DNA of 64,000 nucleotides from Plasmodium coatneyi. Taxonomy: Eukaryota; Apicomplexa; Aconoidasida; Haemosporida; Plasmodiidae. The first letter of the stretch is position 1, and every line of letters begins with the position of its first letter. This document shows, piece after piece, positions 31,486-41,650 of the stretch. Location: the NCBI RefSeq assembly GCF_001680005.1, contig NC_033567.1, positions 620,001 through 684,000 of the forward strand, in the 5' to 3' direction. The position numbers and the translations under genes were made by a program. The notes beneath the pieces are model-generated. The model was not told the DNA's origin and made no database searches. It saw only the letters and a list, made by a program, of their open reading frames with translations.

Positions 31486-32229
31486 ATGAAAGGCATCACC
31501 GTGGCACGCTCGATAACCCATTTGGCCATTCCTGCCAGGTTGAGTTGCCATGTGGGAAAGAAGAACCTCTGTTTCACTCCATGTTGCAGAAGGGGCAGCA
31601 CGACAAATGGCTTGGCCAGCTGGATAAGGCCCTACAGTACCACAACGGGAGGAAAGAAAGCGGAAGATGAGTATTACCTGTCCATGGGGGACAACATCGA
31701 AAAGAGGTACAGCTTAGCCTTATACAATGTGGGAAAGAAGAACAAAAAAATAAACGAAATATCAAGTGACATATTATTTATAAAAAACAATTTCCTCAAG
31801 GATAAAACTTTTCTTAATTTCGTGCAAACTCCAAATATTGAAAATAAGGAAAAATTAAATTTTTTAAAACAAGAGTGTAAAAAGTATAACAATAATTTTA
31901 GCCCCATAACATCCAATTTTTTGGAGTCTCTATTCGATTCCAAAAGGATAAATTTTTTGCAAAAGATAATCGAAGAATTCGAATTGCTACTAATGAAGGA
32001 AAGGAAAGAAATTAAATGTTTTGTGTACACCGCCAAAGAAATCAATAACGCTGAAAAACAGAAAATCCAGGAGTCCATTCTTTTCAAATTAAAGAATGAA
32101 CTGAAACCTCTTATAGAGTACAAGGTAGACAAAAGCATTTTGGGTGGACTCGTCCTGCAAATAGGCAACCAAGTGTTTGACTTTTCTGCTAAGTATAAAA
32201 TTGAGAAGATTAGGAGCAGCTTGTCTTAG
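31486..32229 (+). CDS. ATP5O: Mitochondrial ATP synthase OSCP subunit (delta-type)
   Basis: Peripheral-stalk subunit of the mitochondrial F1Fo ATP synthase, linking the stator to the top of F1. Single exon of 247 aa with start context CACCATG. Residues 1-~55 are a long Arg/Ser/Thr/Gly-rich, acid-free presequence ending around RPYSTTTGGKK, with a matrix-processing-like character. The mature part shows the OSCP/delta layout: an N-terminal helical domain starting at EKRYSLALYNVGKK, then FLNFVQTPNIENKEKLNFL. The C-terminal signature has the block LKPLIEYKVDKSILGGLVLQ, followed by IGNQVFDFSAKYKIEKIRSS, which is the conserved G-G-x-x-x-x-I-G-x-x-x-D-x-S motif. Length fits the family. Identification is firm. 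Confidence 0.93.
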   Translation: MKGITVARSITHLAIPARLSCHVGKKNLCFTPCCRRGSTTNGLASWIRPYSTTTGGKKAEDEYYLSMGDNIEKRYSLALYNVGKKNKKINEISSDILFIKNNFLKDKTFLNFVQTPNIENKEKLNFLKQECKKYNNNFSPITSNFLESLFDSKRINFLQKIIEEFELLLMKERKEIKCFVYTAKEINNAEKQKIQESILFKLKNELKPLIEYKVDKSILGGLVLQIGNQVFDFSAKYKIEKIRSSLS

Positions 32230-33580
32230 TCACCCATTTGGTGGGTCCTAAGCCATAGTTCTTCGATGTGCACTCCCGATTATAAGCGAGTGTACCATGC
32301 GGATGTTGGCGCATCCCCACGGTTGTGCGCGAACTGCTCTATGCGTGGCCGCTTGGTTGGCCAACAGCTCTACATAGGGCCATTCCCATTGCGCGTTCAG
32401 CCACTCCGACGTAGCAGTAGTAATTTTTTTTTTTTTTTTTATAATAACCTTCCATGTGCGCATAAGTACATGGACCCTACGGGCTGTAGTAACAATCTTT
32501 TTTTTTATCCCAACCCGCAAGTTTTACATTCGCACAAATGCCAAAGGTCTTCTCTATTTTGCGTTCATTTTTACGTCGATCACAGTTGCAGCTGTTAAGT
32601 GCTCTTCCCACACTGGGACAACGGAATTTTTTGCACACTGTATATATTTTCCTCGATGTTTCATTTTTTTTTTTTTTCTTCTTCTTATATTAATCACCCA
32701 GCAACTTAAGTGTCTGAAGTGGCAACGCCTGCGTGCCTTACTGGGGGCTCCCGTGTGCATTGGCGGAAGTAGGCCCCCTCTCCGTTTTTATTGCACCTTT
32801 TTGATTGCCATACGACAAATGTATAAATTTCACAAAAAGGGTGACTTCCACAGAAAGGTTTTATTTCACGAAGCGCGTGGTTTTCAAAAGCTCTTGAAAA
32901 AGATCCCCTCCTTGTGTCAGCCCCCGCGCTCTATATGCATGTCGGTTCTTCCACCCGGGTAACAGCAAGGGGGGGCTGCACTACACCTCGTTTCATGTTC
33001 AAATGGCCCTTTCACCCCCCACGACTTAAATCCGTTGCTGCGTGGGCACACACATGAAAGTGCAAGTGTCCACAGAAAAGGTATTTCCCCTTGTATTTTT
33101 ATTTTGTTTTGTTTTGCCATGTTTTGGATTATTTCTATTATTCTTCATTTTCCTTTTGTTTTGTTTCATTTCGCTTTATTTTGTTTTTATTTCGTTTCAT
33201 TTTGTTTTTGTTTGCATTTTTGCTGTATACCGCTTACACCCCTTTACACCGCTAGATTTCGTTCTCGGGGTGAACCAACTGACGCAACGTAACTACGCGA
33301 AAGGGGAACTATGCGAGACAAGGGCCTTTCACAAGCTTCGTATGATTGTTAAGCTCCTTCCTCTCAAGTTCGACAAAAGGGGGGGTAGAACTCCCAGTGG
33401 CAGCGCCACCTCCGTACCGCGTCCCCACGTGATCAGGGCACACCACCGAGCATTTGCCCGTCTGTATGCAAACGTGACACGAACATTCCGCACAGGAATA
33501 ACCTGCAAAGGAAGAACCCCCGAAGAGGCTACCTCTCGTTTGTCCCCAAACCACACACCGATCCATGCAGAGAACCCCAA
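32230..33580. other. Intergenic region with TTTTG/TTTCA-rich tract
   Basis: A 1.35-kb tandem spacer. T runs at 32426-32441 and 32667-32679, and a degenerate pentamer tract (separate entry) are present. Two open frames (168 and 187 codons) overlap the T-rich blocks but have no domain content and begin at arbitrary positions. Confidence 0.5.
33093..33220. repeat. Degenerate TTTTG/TTTYA pentamer tract
   Basis: About 130 bp of imperfect ttttg, tttca and tttcg units on the plus strand, purine-free for long stretches apart from single G/A bases. It lies 360 bp upstream of the next gene and may be a structured leader or promoter element. Confidence 0.6.
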
Positions 33581-36500
33581 ATGGAGGCACATCTCAAAGA
33601 CTTGAACTTCGCAGAAATAAGGAAACGCATAGAGCAAGATAAGGCCCAAGTTGAAAGAGTCGCCAAATGGATATGTGCGAACAACCTTTGCATAAGTTTA
33701 CAAATGTTGGCAAAATGCAAAAATAGGGAGAAGCCAAATCTGAATATGAATCTAATGGACGAATTAGATGAACAAATTGGCAACCCAAAAAATGAAGAAT
33801 TACTGTCTTGCATAAAAATATATGTCTCCCTTTTGGAACAAATTATTCTCCATTATAAGGAACTAGACGTAGAAACCAATAAAAAGATATTTGAAATTTA
33901 TACGACTGTATCACTGAGGGTTTTGATTTTTTCCAACCATGATTTTGCACCCTTCATGGAAAGGTCCTTACTTGCCCTGATTAGAAATATACATACGAAA
34001 AAGCAACACACCTGCCGCCATAAAAATGCATATTCTTATAACCTCTTAAATTGTCTGCACAATCTTTATTTCTTCATCTACCTACCTGATTTTATTTTTC
34101 TGCATTGCTTACTAATTTATTTGTGCTCGAATGTTAATTTCGGTGGGAGCGCTACAATGGGAAAGAAGAAGGAGGAGGATAAATTAGTTGTCGATACTTT
34201 GAGAAAAATTAGTCAGCTCTTTGAAAGACTCATCTTTCCCCTGAATAGCAAAAAAACTGTTCATGGAGAGACCCCCTTTGATGAAAGCCGCTCACCAGGA
34301 CAGTTCCGTCCAGACCATATTCACCGAATTTCAGACACACTCAACAATATGGACACAAAAATTATCTACAAGAGAGGAAGGACGTTCAAATTAATGTATG
34401 AAAATATTTGCTCCACATTTGACACCAATAAATATCCAATTAATGAAATAGAATTTGACCAGAATTACTCCCCAGAAAATGTAAACGTAAATAACTTCCT
34501 CCTGCTACTGAAAATTATGTCCCCCAACTTTATCGCGTGGGTATCAAAAAAAAAGGAAAAAGAAGAAGTAGCAGGAGAAGGGGGTGAAACTCCCAGAGGG
34601 ATAATCCCCATTCTGGAAAAATCACAAACACAGTGCTATTCCTTCAGGTACTTGTACATTATAGACACCTCACAAAGTTATCCCTACGCGAAGGAAGCTT
34701 TTGACACCATTTTCTTTTTCCACTTTTTGCTCCACGCACTGTATAAGATGGGAAAGGATAAATGGGGAAACCAAATTGACCAGCTAATGTCCAGCACAAT
34801 AAGCAACGGCCGTGATGTTCTGGAAAGGAATTATTACTCCCCAGGCGGATGGACCCCCACACGAATTCGCCACATTAGAAAAGTGGACAAGGTGGAACAC
34901 ATGAAGGAGAGAGAAAAGGAAAAGCGGGAAGCAGATGCACCGGCGGAGGGAACCACTTTAGGAGACCCATCTAATGAGAATATAATCGGGGGCGCTACCA
35001 AACTTACGGAAAATTCGACACATCCAGGAGAGGACATCCCGAACGGCGCGCCCCCCACGAAATTACGCAACCTTCCGGAACAGGAAAAGACAGCTCTCCC
35101 GGATGCTATTTTCAAAAATAGGGATAAACTGATGCTCAAATTGAAGAGCCTTCTCATTTGGGGATACACCCCAGCAGATGATGTCGAAGAATGGAACTTT
35201 CTAAACTCAGCAAATTGCTTCATCTTCACGGATGACGCATGGAGTAGGCTTTACAAAAAGGGGAATTACCTACAAGAATATTTATTCAAGAAAAATAATT
35301 TTTTTACATATAATTACTCCGTTTTTAAAAGCACATACGAGTGCAAAACATTGAGTTTTAAGTACATGGATTTTTTCTCCTCTTTTGCTGCCCTACTGGT
35401 ACTTAACATTGTATCAGCACTAACCAAATTTTACCTGAAGATGGAGGAATTATATAACCAGGAGGCGAAAAAAAAAGATTCTGAAGAAGATTCCAACGCG
35501 CAAAGTGAACAAGACAACTCTTTGTCATATGAAACGCGAGATTCTTCCTCCGTAGTTGAAGAAGCAAACCCGATTGGAAAGAACAAAATGTATATGCCCC
35601 CCGAGATGGACGCAAAAAATGGGGAACATACAAAGAAATGTAATAAATGTGGAAGATCAGACATATTTGAAATTTCGCCTAACAAACTTAACAAAGATGT
35701 TATGAGTGGAAACCTCCTGTTCATTCGTCTACAAACGAGTGAAAAGGTAGAATCTCTTCTTAACGACTTTGTTTTTATCTGCTTCAAATTGATCAGCTGT
35801 CCTTCTGATGATGTGCAGTCCAAGTGCCTGTCAGTTCTATCTCGTCTCACGCCGAATATCAGCAAGGTAAGCGATTTGTATATAAAATATATGAACACAA
35901 AAATAGAGAAATTATTTGCCCTCATCGATGGATGGGAAAACTATTATGATTATACGGGTAAAGGGTGCTACTGCTGGAAGAACCAAGTTGTCCAAAATTA
36001 TGTTCACCTGAAATGCAAAATGGACAAAAAGATAAACACCAACTTGATAAAATCATTGCAAAAGCTAATAAATATCTGTACCTTCAAAAATTACAATAAA
36101 GATATATGTGTAATAGTTTGTAAAAATATCATTACATGCTTTTATTATCACCCATTGTTATTCCCATTTTTATTACATAAATATATGAACGTGCTTTTTT
36201 ACCTCATGGAGACAAACGATGTCGACGTGGTGGCAGATTCGTTGAGGTGTCTTTTCTTACTATTCCAGATAAATTCGGAAGATGTTAAAATATACTGCCA
36301 CGATATTGTGTACAGATTGCATCTACTCTTCAATATTTTCAACCAATCCGACTTAACTGATTTGGAAAAGAAAGAAAAAAATACCCACCTGGAGGACACC
36401 CAGGTAAAGAGCAATGCTGAAGAAGACATCTCCACCAGTGTCACTTATTTTTTAAAAAAGTTTTATTTTCAAATTAAACATGTAGATAGGGCCAGCTCAG

Positions 36501-36649
36501 AAATTCTGATGCTCATGAAACTTATTCTGCGTTGTATATATTATGCAATTTCTTCCACAGAATATTATCAGCTCATTCGTATATTTTCAGACGACCCGTT
36601 GGAATATCAAAAATATTCGAAAGGCTTCCACGTTTTTGCCACTTTCTAG
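33581..36649 (+). CDS. Conserved hypothetical 1022-aa protein, helical-repeat-like
   Basis: I do not recognise this protein. Single exon starting at CAAATGGAGG and ending after HVFATF. The N-terminal third is helical, with Leu/Ile-rich amphipathic stretches (ISLQMLAKC, YVSLLEQIILHYKEL, LISRVL-like segments). The middle third is low-complexity and charged (about 320-345, 425-505, 625-680). A lone CNKCG pair lies near residue 687. The last third returns to helical repeats: LLNDFVFICFKLISCPSDDV, then YMNVLFYLMETNDVDVVADS and RCLFLLFQINSEDV, which read like HEAT/ARM units with the usual D-V-x-x-x-S-L turns. No signal peptide or TM segment is seen. A scaffold or adaptor role would fit but is inference only. 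Confidence 0.82.
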   Translation: MEAHLKDLNFAEIRKRIEQDKAQVERVAKWICANNLCISLQMLAKCKNREKPNLNMNLMDELDEQIGNPKNEELLSCIKIYVSLLEQIILHYKELDVETNKKIFEIYTTVSLRVLIFSNHDFAPFMERSLLALIRNIHTKKQHTCRHKNAYSYNLLNCLHNLYFFIYLPDFIFLHCLLIYLCSNVNFGGSATMGKKKEEDKLVVDTLRKISQLFERLIFPLNSKKTVHGETPFDESRSPGQFRPDHIHRISDTLNNMDTKIIYKRGRTFKLMYENICSTFDTNKYPINEIEFDQNYSPENVNVNNFLLLLKIMSPNFIAWVSKKKEKEEVAGEGGETPRGIIPILEKSQTQCYSFRYLYIIDTSQSYPYAKEAFDTIFFFHFLLHALYKMGKDKWGNQIDQLMSSTISNGRDVLERNYYSPGGWTPTRIRHIRKVDKVEHMKEREKEKREADAPAEGTTLGDPSNENIIGGATKLTENSTHPGEDIPNGAPPTKLRNLPEQEKTALPDAIFKNRDKLMLKLKSLLIWGYTPADDVEEWNFLNSANCFIFTDDAWSRLYKKGNYLQEYLFKKNNFFTYNYSVFKSTYECKTLSFKYMDFFSSFAALLVLNIVSALTKFYLKMEELYNQEAKKKDSEEDSNAQSEQDNSLSYETRDSSSVVEEANPIGKNKMYMPPEMDAKNGEHTKKCNKCGRSDIFEISPNKLNKDVMSGNLLFIRLQTSEKVESLLNDFVFICFKLISCPSDDVQSKCLSVLSRLTPNISKVSDLYIKYMNTKIEKLFALIDGWENYYDYTGKGCYCWKNQVVQNYVHLKCKMDKKINTNLIKSLQKLINICTFKNYNKDICVIVCKNIITCFYYHPLLFPFLLHKYMNVLFYLMETNDVDVVADSLRCLFLLFQINSEDVKIYCHDIVYRLHLLFNIFNQSDLTDLEKKEKNTHLEDTQVKSNAEEDISTSVTYFLKKFYFQIKHVDRASSEILMLMKLILRCIYYAISSTEYYQLIRIFSDDPLEYQKYSKGFHVFATF

Positions 36650-37552
36650 ATAGTCACACACACTTTGCTTCTCCTTTGAAATGTCCCATCAGGGGTGATG
36701 GAGTCGGGGGAGTGTGGAACAATACCCAACCCGATGGATCGATATGAAATTTTTAGCGGAAGTCTAAATAGACAGCGGCATACCTCTCGAGCCGTCTGCT
36801 TCCCCAATTTTGACTTCCCTCTGGAAAGAGCATATAAACGTACATATATTGCATGTAAGAGTTTGTCCCCCCTTTTATTGCAATCTTTTTCCTACCACAT
36901 GGTGCAACCGCGCCTAGTTTATCTCTTTCGCGATTCTGTATACCTTAACAAAGGGGGGGCAAGAGGTGGTCTACCACCCCCTCACCCCATATTTGTGTTT
37001 GCTATACCCATTTGTACCGTAGTGCGCCATAGTGTATCATATTTTGCTATTTTTTTTAACATTATAGACATTCCCGCGTGCCCTCAATTCACTGCTAAAA
37101 GGTGCAGGCGGAAAGGGGGCAAAAATATGCAAGTGCGTCATGTGCGTTCACGCAAACTGGCGCAGAAGGGAAAATGAAAACGTTGTAAAATGAAGGAACG
37201 CAAAATAAAGGAAGTGCAAACGAACAATAAAGACAATGAAAAAAATTGCATGACAAAGGTGAAAGAAAAAAAGACCAATTAGATCTAAAACGCGTCAATC
37301 ACGAAATACCGCAAAAACTCACTTCTCCGCGTGTGCATTCGTGTAACGCGTCTAAATGCGCATGTAGAACAGATTGATGCAGGATACACCACCCGCGCGG
37401 GTACAGTGTTACACACGAACGAGTTAAGATAAAGGAGAAGCAAACGTGAGTGCGTAGGTATATATGTTCATATAGTATCATATATGCATCCCCACGTGCA
37501 TATTGTTAGACATACGAGGAAGAACATAAAATGAACAACGCCGCAAGTACAA
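36650..37552. other. Intergenic region upstream of small signal-peptide protein
   Basis: A 903-bp tandem spacer. Open frames (up to 160 codons) are present but look incidental. An overlapping upstream ATG at 37531 is listed separately. Rich in CACGT/ACGCGT-like sequence at 37285-37400. Confidence 0.5.
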
Positions 37553-37713
37553 ATGAAAAAATATCTGGTGCTACTCTGTTTTCTCATTTTTTCCGCTGGT
37601 CGTTTATCGGTCAAGGCGGTAGGAAAAAAAGATTTAAGGAGGAGCTTAAAAGGAGGTACGACTACCCTGCCAAATGTACATGTCCCCACGCGAAGTGTTT
37701 TGCTTTACCCTGA
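37531..37713 (+). promoter_or_regulatory. Overlapping upstream ORF at start of the small secreted/TM gene
   Basis: ATG 37531 starts a 60-codon frame that overlaps the main ATG (37553) out of frame and extends past the exon-1 donor. In unspliced RNA it ends at 37713. If it lies in the leader it would lower main-frame initiation. Inferred from sequence only. Confidence 0.25.
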
Positions 37714-38173
37714 GTGGCACATCCCCATGGTGTAACACCCCCCGTGCCCTTTTTTCAATTTTTTTTTTTTTTTTTTTTCTTGCGTGAAACCATGGCTGAC
37801 TAATTAAACATTCCTACACGACTGCTCACTTTTCACTTTCCAAGGGAACCGAAATAATGAAGATCACCAGAAGAGGAAGAACCTACTCAACTTTGAAATT
37901 ATGCGAGACAAAAGCAGCGTGTCAAACATAGAACTAAATTCATCCACGCTTTTTAACATATTAGCATCAACGAGGTTAATGCAAAATACAGGGGGCGCCC
38001 CACCACCACCAGTTTACAGATACGTACACAATATTCACGACCACAATGAAAACAATGGCGCTGTCTTGGTTTTCGTTCTCTTTGGTATATTAATTTTTGC
38101 GGTTTTGTTTTTTATCTTTTATTTCATTTTCAGACATCATGTAAAGCATATAAAATTTATGAACAGCATGTGA
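37553..38173 (+). CDS. Small signal-peptide / C-terminal transmembrane protein, two exons
   Basis: No family recognised. Exon 1 is 37553-37655 and exon 2 is 37845-38173, joined in phase 1 (GGAG|GTACGA, CCAAG acceptor after a T-rich tract), giving 143 aa. MKKYLVLLCFLIFSAGRLSV is a strong signal peptide (basic n-region, hydrophobic core, small residue before cleavage). The lumenal or external part is basic then Asn/Ser-rich, with a Pro run (GGAPPPPVYRYVHNI) just before a single hydrophobic span (about 107-130, AVLVFVLFGILIFAVLFFIF). A short His/Lys-rich cytoplasmic tail HHVKHIKFMNSM ends the protein. Overall this is a type I membrane topology. The short first exon carrying only the signal sequence is a common layout for exported or surface Plasmodium proteins, but no export (PEXEL) motif is evident. 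Confidence 0.7.
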
Positions 38174-39665
38174 TGATTTTTTCGCTAGCTGGTATATTTT
38201 TTTTTTTTTTTTTTCTTCGTTTTTAATTTATAATTAGCTAGCCAGTTAGCCGTTTTTAAGGTTTGTCATCCTGCGCAGGAGTGTGCAAAAGTGAAAAAGC
38301 ACACATATGTATATGTTCATGGGGGTACACACACCTCGTCCGATGGACTATCCCCATGGTGCCACCATTCCATTTCTTGTGCTTAACTGCAAAACAGCTA
38401 TTGTTAGAGGGGCACAAAATTAGTTGCACGGGAATATGTATGCACACACGAATTGCATATAAGTAAAACTAACGACAAGAACACAGGAATTAAAAAGAAC
38501 GATAAAAAAAAAAGTCTTTTGAGTTTGTTATTACGTGTATTATTACAAAAATTTGAAAATTCCTCCGTCTCAACAGGGGTTTGAAAATTTTTTTTTTTTT
38601 TTAAACGCGTAAATGTGTTTCCACTTTGTGAGTACACATGGTCTACACATAAAGTCGAAGAATGCAGGTGATCGCCCTGTGGGGCTTCTATACACACCAG
38701 AAAATCCTCTCCATCGGTGTTGCTGCGGAGCATCAATCTCAATTTTCTGCTACACATGTGCATGTTGCGTTTCCCCTCCAGTGGTGCATCTTCTGTGTGT
38801 TCAAAATTTAAGGAAAAGTACCCTAATCTTGATGTCACCATTATTTTTTTATACACAAATAGGGAAATACGTGGTTAATAAGAAACTGCTTAATGGTTTG
38901 TTATCTTGTGATATAAGTGGGATTTTGTTTTCCCGGGCCATATTTTTTGTTTCTCCCCAAACGGGGCACAACATTTTTTCTTTCTTTTTCAGAGTGTGGC
39001 ATTGGAGTACGTAAAAATGAGCGGATCGCAGGTTTACTAATTCGAAAAAAGGTTCACAGGTAAACAAAAACAAGATTAGTTTTTTTATCCCTTACGGTTG
39101 GCTTTTTTCTCAGCAGCGCATTCATTAAAAGGTAAATAAAAAAAAATATGCACTTTGAGAAAAAAGCAAAATGAGGACTCAAATTCGGAACGAAAAAATG
39201 GAGTAATAATCACGAATGATCAAACAGGTACAACACGGCAACATCGTTGGGGTGAAGACTAAAAAAGGAGAAATAGACGTAAAGTTACGAAAGGTCGGAC
39301 GAATCGGATGTTAAACAAAAACCAATTAAAAGATTATCAATATTGCATGAACTGGCGGGCAGTGGAGGGAACAAAATATATCAAATTTGGCAGCTGCAAA
39401 TTCGCAAAGGGGACCACACCAATCGCAATCGGAGGGATGCTAAAAGAGCAAACAAAAATAACTGAAAAAAAGTGCGAAAGTGGGGGAATGATGGGGAGCA
39501 ATACGGGCAGAAGCACCTTCGGGAACTTCAAACAGTTGCCCGGCGAACGCGGCGGAGGGGGGAGGATTCCTCTCATGATAGACGTCCATAACAATAGGAA
39601 TTCCCCTGTATGTACCGTCATAAGTACGTTCCAAGGACACATTCCAAAGCTGCCGTGGAGAGGAG
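38174..39665. other. Convergent spacer, small TM gene / FYVE-like gene
   Basis: A 1.5-kb tail-to-tail region with T runs (38199-38214, 38588-38602) and A-rich sequence near 39130-39200. Two opposing frames (133 and 150 codons, 38404-39014) and one of 139 codons (39308-39727) overlap; none shows family-like sequence. Confidence 0.5.
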
Positions 39666-40412
39666 CTACTTCTTTTTATAGAGCAACTCCTTCGTTTTGT
39701 TCATCACGTCCACGGAGCTGGGAATAATTTTATTCCTAATAATTTTCAAGTATAGTATTAAATTTTTGCCCATTCTGTTGAGAATAAGCGTATTGTCCTC
39801 GGCAAAATTATTTTTCTTTTTCATGGCATTGAGGAAATCCACATCGTGCTGAATAACATCCATAAGCTGCTTGATTTCAGTTTTAAAATTATCTAAATAT
39901 TCTTTATTATTTTCACAAAGCATAATTAATCCATTTAGCTGGGACACGTTGCTACACATGGTGGTGTACCGATTTGAAATTTCGTTAAAGGCATTAACCA
40001 AATCAATGGCCTTTTTATCTATGGACAAATTTGGGTGTATAATATATTTTAATTCATTTATATATATAAAGCAGTTCTTACATAGTCTGACTTTTATATA
40101 TTTTAGCTGACTGTCTTTCATCACGTCTATGCTTTTTACACAGTACATACAGAATATCTCTTCGCACACTTCACAGAAAACTTTGCTCGTGTTTATGTAA
40201 TAAATTTGCTTCACGCTAGTTTTACAACTTTTACAATAATCCCCATCCTTTGTTTTTAATTCCGCCGCTTTTAAAAACATTTTCAAATCGTATGAATTGT
40301 TATTCATTAAAATTCTCTTCAGCCAATTCTTGCGCGGATCCACTTCGTCCTTTGCCAGCTCCCTCTTCTCAAGAAAGCTCTTCGTCAGATCTCTGCTTAT
40401 ACGGTCGTTCAT
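39666..40412 (-). CDS. Degenerate FYVE-like zinc-finger protein with helical tail
   Basis: Single exon of 248 aa. Residues 60-114 carry eight cysteines in FYVE order: C60-x2-C63, C80-x2-C83-x4-C88-x2-C91, C111-x2-C114. The segment VFCEVCEEIFCMYC aligns with the FYVE core (HHCRxCGxxFCxxC), and VRLCKNC with its RVCxxC end. The N-terminal WxxD and the basic R/K-R/K-HHCR motif that grips PI3P are missing (SKVFCEV instead). Thus the zinc scaffold is seen but canonical PI3P binding is not expected. After the finger comes a helical region (about 125-245) with spaced Leu/Ile, likely coiled coil, ending MNKTKELLYKKK. Related FYVE-type folds without lipid grip bind Rab GTPases (family knowledge), so a Rab-effector role is possible. 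A Rab5b gene lies 8 kb away; no link is shown. Confidence 0.78.
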   Translation of the reverse strand: MNDRISRDLTKSFLEKRELAKDEVDPRKNWLKRILMNNNSYDLKMFLKAAELKTKDGDYCKSCKTSVKQIYYINTSKVFCEVCEEIFCMYCVKSIDVMKDSQLKYIKVRLCKNCFIYINELKYIIHPNLSIDKKAIDLVNAFNEISNRYTTMCSNVSQLNGLIMLCENNKEYLDNFKTEIKQLMDVIQHDVDFLNAMKKKNNFAEDNTLILNRMGKNLILYLKIIRNKIIPSSVDVMNKTKELLYKKK

Positions 40413-41434
40413 TATATTTTAAGAAAAAAAAGAAAAAGTTACCTGTCCAGTTGCTCCCCCTAAAAAAGCACACACATTTGTGCTGGTATACCCTGCTGAA
40501 TATTTTCGCAAAAAGTGGCGTACAAATCTGCTACTACGCAGAGAACAAATTGTGTGTTCATTAAATGAACTTATGGGGTAGGGGAAAGGCATGCAAAATA
40601 AAGCGGCTTATAGAATGGAGAAGAACACAGAGGGAACGCACCCATCAATGCATATCTCCACCCTCAATGTGTGTGATTATATTTTAGAGAATCGGTTGTA
40701 GCGAGTTTTTTACTCAGGTCAGTTTTTCCCCCCAACTGTTCTCACGCACAGATAGAGACATGCAATCTCGGGGGATGTTACAAACATATGCAACCCGTTT
40801 GATCATTCGTATCATTTCTACTACATGCGCGTAGCTACTCCGAACTTATGAGGAACACCGCGCAGGGGGACATTCAAGCAGAACGAGCACATACTGCCAG
40901 GTTTATAAATGCAGAAAACAGATGCAACATAATGTAGCCACTACGTAGTGCCACCTTACAGGTGGCAATTGTACCAACTGTTCAGCTTAAAAATGAAAGC
41001 CGCAGCAGGGTACGCGAAAAAAAAAAAATAGGTACATGTAAAAATGCAAAAGCGTACAAAAGAAAAGGTAAAAAAAAAAAAAAAAACGTACAAAGTAAAA
41101 GGGTAAAAACGTAAAAAAAAAAGAAAAAAAATTAAGATACTTGGTATATATTACGAAAACATTTTACTTCACTTTTTTTTTGTTCTTGCATATATAACTT
41201 TATATTTTATTTGGTCCTGTGCGCATATATTATTTTATTTGTTTATTTTTTTTTTCTAATCCTGCCACAGGTTGTTGTGGCTACCTCCTGCGAGATGAAC
41301 TTCTCGTACGCATTTTGTTTTCTTTCTGACTAGGCAAATATTTTTCACGTAAACCTTTACCCCAATATTTATATATTAAGATTTTTTTTTCTTTAAAAAA
41401 AGTACGTTTTTTGTAGGAAGAAAGCAGAGGAAAA
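40413..41434. other. A/T-rich intergenic region with homopolymer blocks
   Basis: About 1 kb with no frame over 60 codons. From 40985 to 41440 it is very A/T-rich with repeated agtaaaa and cgtacaaa-like units and A runs (41019-41030, 41071-41087). It is the upstream region of the minus-strand FYVE-like gene and of the small plus-strand frame at 41435. Confidence 0.5.
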
Positions 41435-41650
41435 ATGAGTAGAATGGATTCTGTGCATATTCTTTCTCATTATTGCTCTGATGTTGTATTCATTTTGATG
41501 GCCCTTCTATGCCTCATGGTAGCTATTTTAACGGGTTGCATTGTGAGGTAAAATTCCTACAGAAATACGCGTTTTAATTTTTTTTTTAAACTCCTTACAC
41601 ATTTTTCCCTTTTTCGTCGAAGCAGATATTTTTTTCCTCATAACACATAA
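41435..41650 (+). CDS. Candidate membrane microprotein (38 aa, or 45 aa if spliced)
   Basis: ATG 41435 (GGAAAAATG, a good context) opens MSRMDSVHILSHYCSDVVFI followed by LMALLCLMVAILTGCIVR and a stop at 41549-41551. One hydrophobic span (about 16-36) with a short polar N-terminus and a basic end looks like a tail- or signal-anchored microprotein. The stop overlaps a donor-like AG|GTAAAA at 41547/41548. With an acceptor GAAGCAG at 41625 the frame would continue in phase 2 as RYFFPHNT and stop at 41650. It sits in otherwise ORF-free DNA. Not recognised; sub-100-aa subunits of ER or mitochondrial complexes have this size, but nothing further can be concluded. Translation is unproven. Confidence 0.4.

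Noticed and set aside
32456..33605. Two overlapping 168- and 187-codon frames upstream of the 1022-aa gene
   Set aside because: They run through T-rich and pentamer tracts, giving Phe/Leu/Cys-rich peptide that imitates membrane segments.
36695..37177. 160-codon plus-strand frame between the 1022-aa gene and the small TM gene
   Set aside because: No recognisable motif; heterogeneous composition and no spliced extension found.
38404..38856. 150-codon minus-strand frame with a hydrophobic segment
   Set aside because: Overlaps an equally long opposing frame; hydrophobic part comes from an A-rich tract (Phe/Leu/Ser on minus). Insufficient evidence.
39308..39727. 139-codon plus-strand frame overlapping the 3' end of the FYVE-like gene
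   Set aside because: Antisense to a well-supported gene at its end and lacking family-like sequence.
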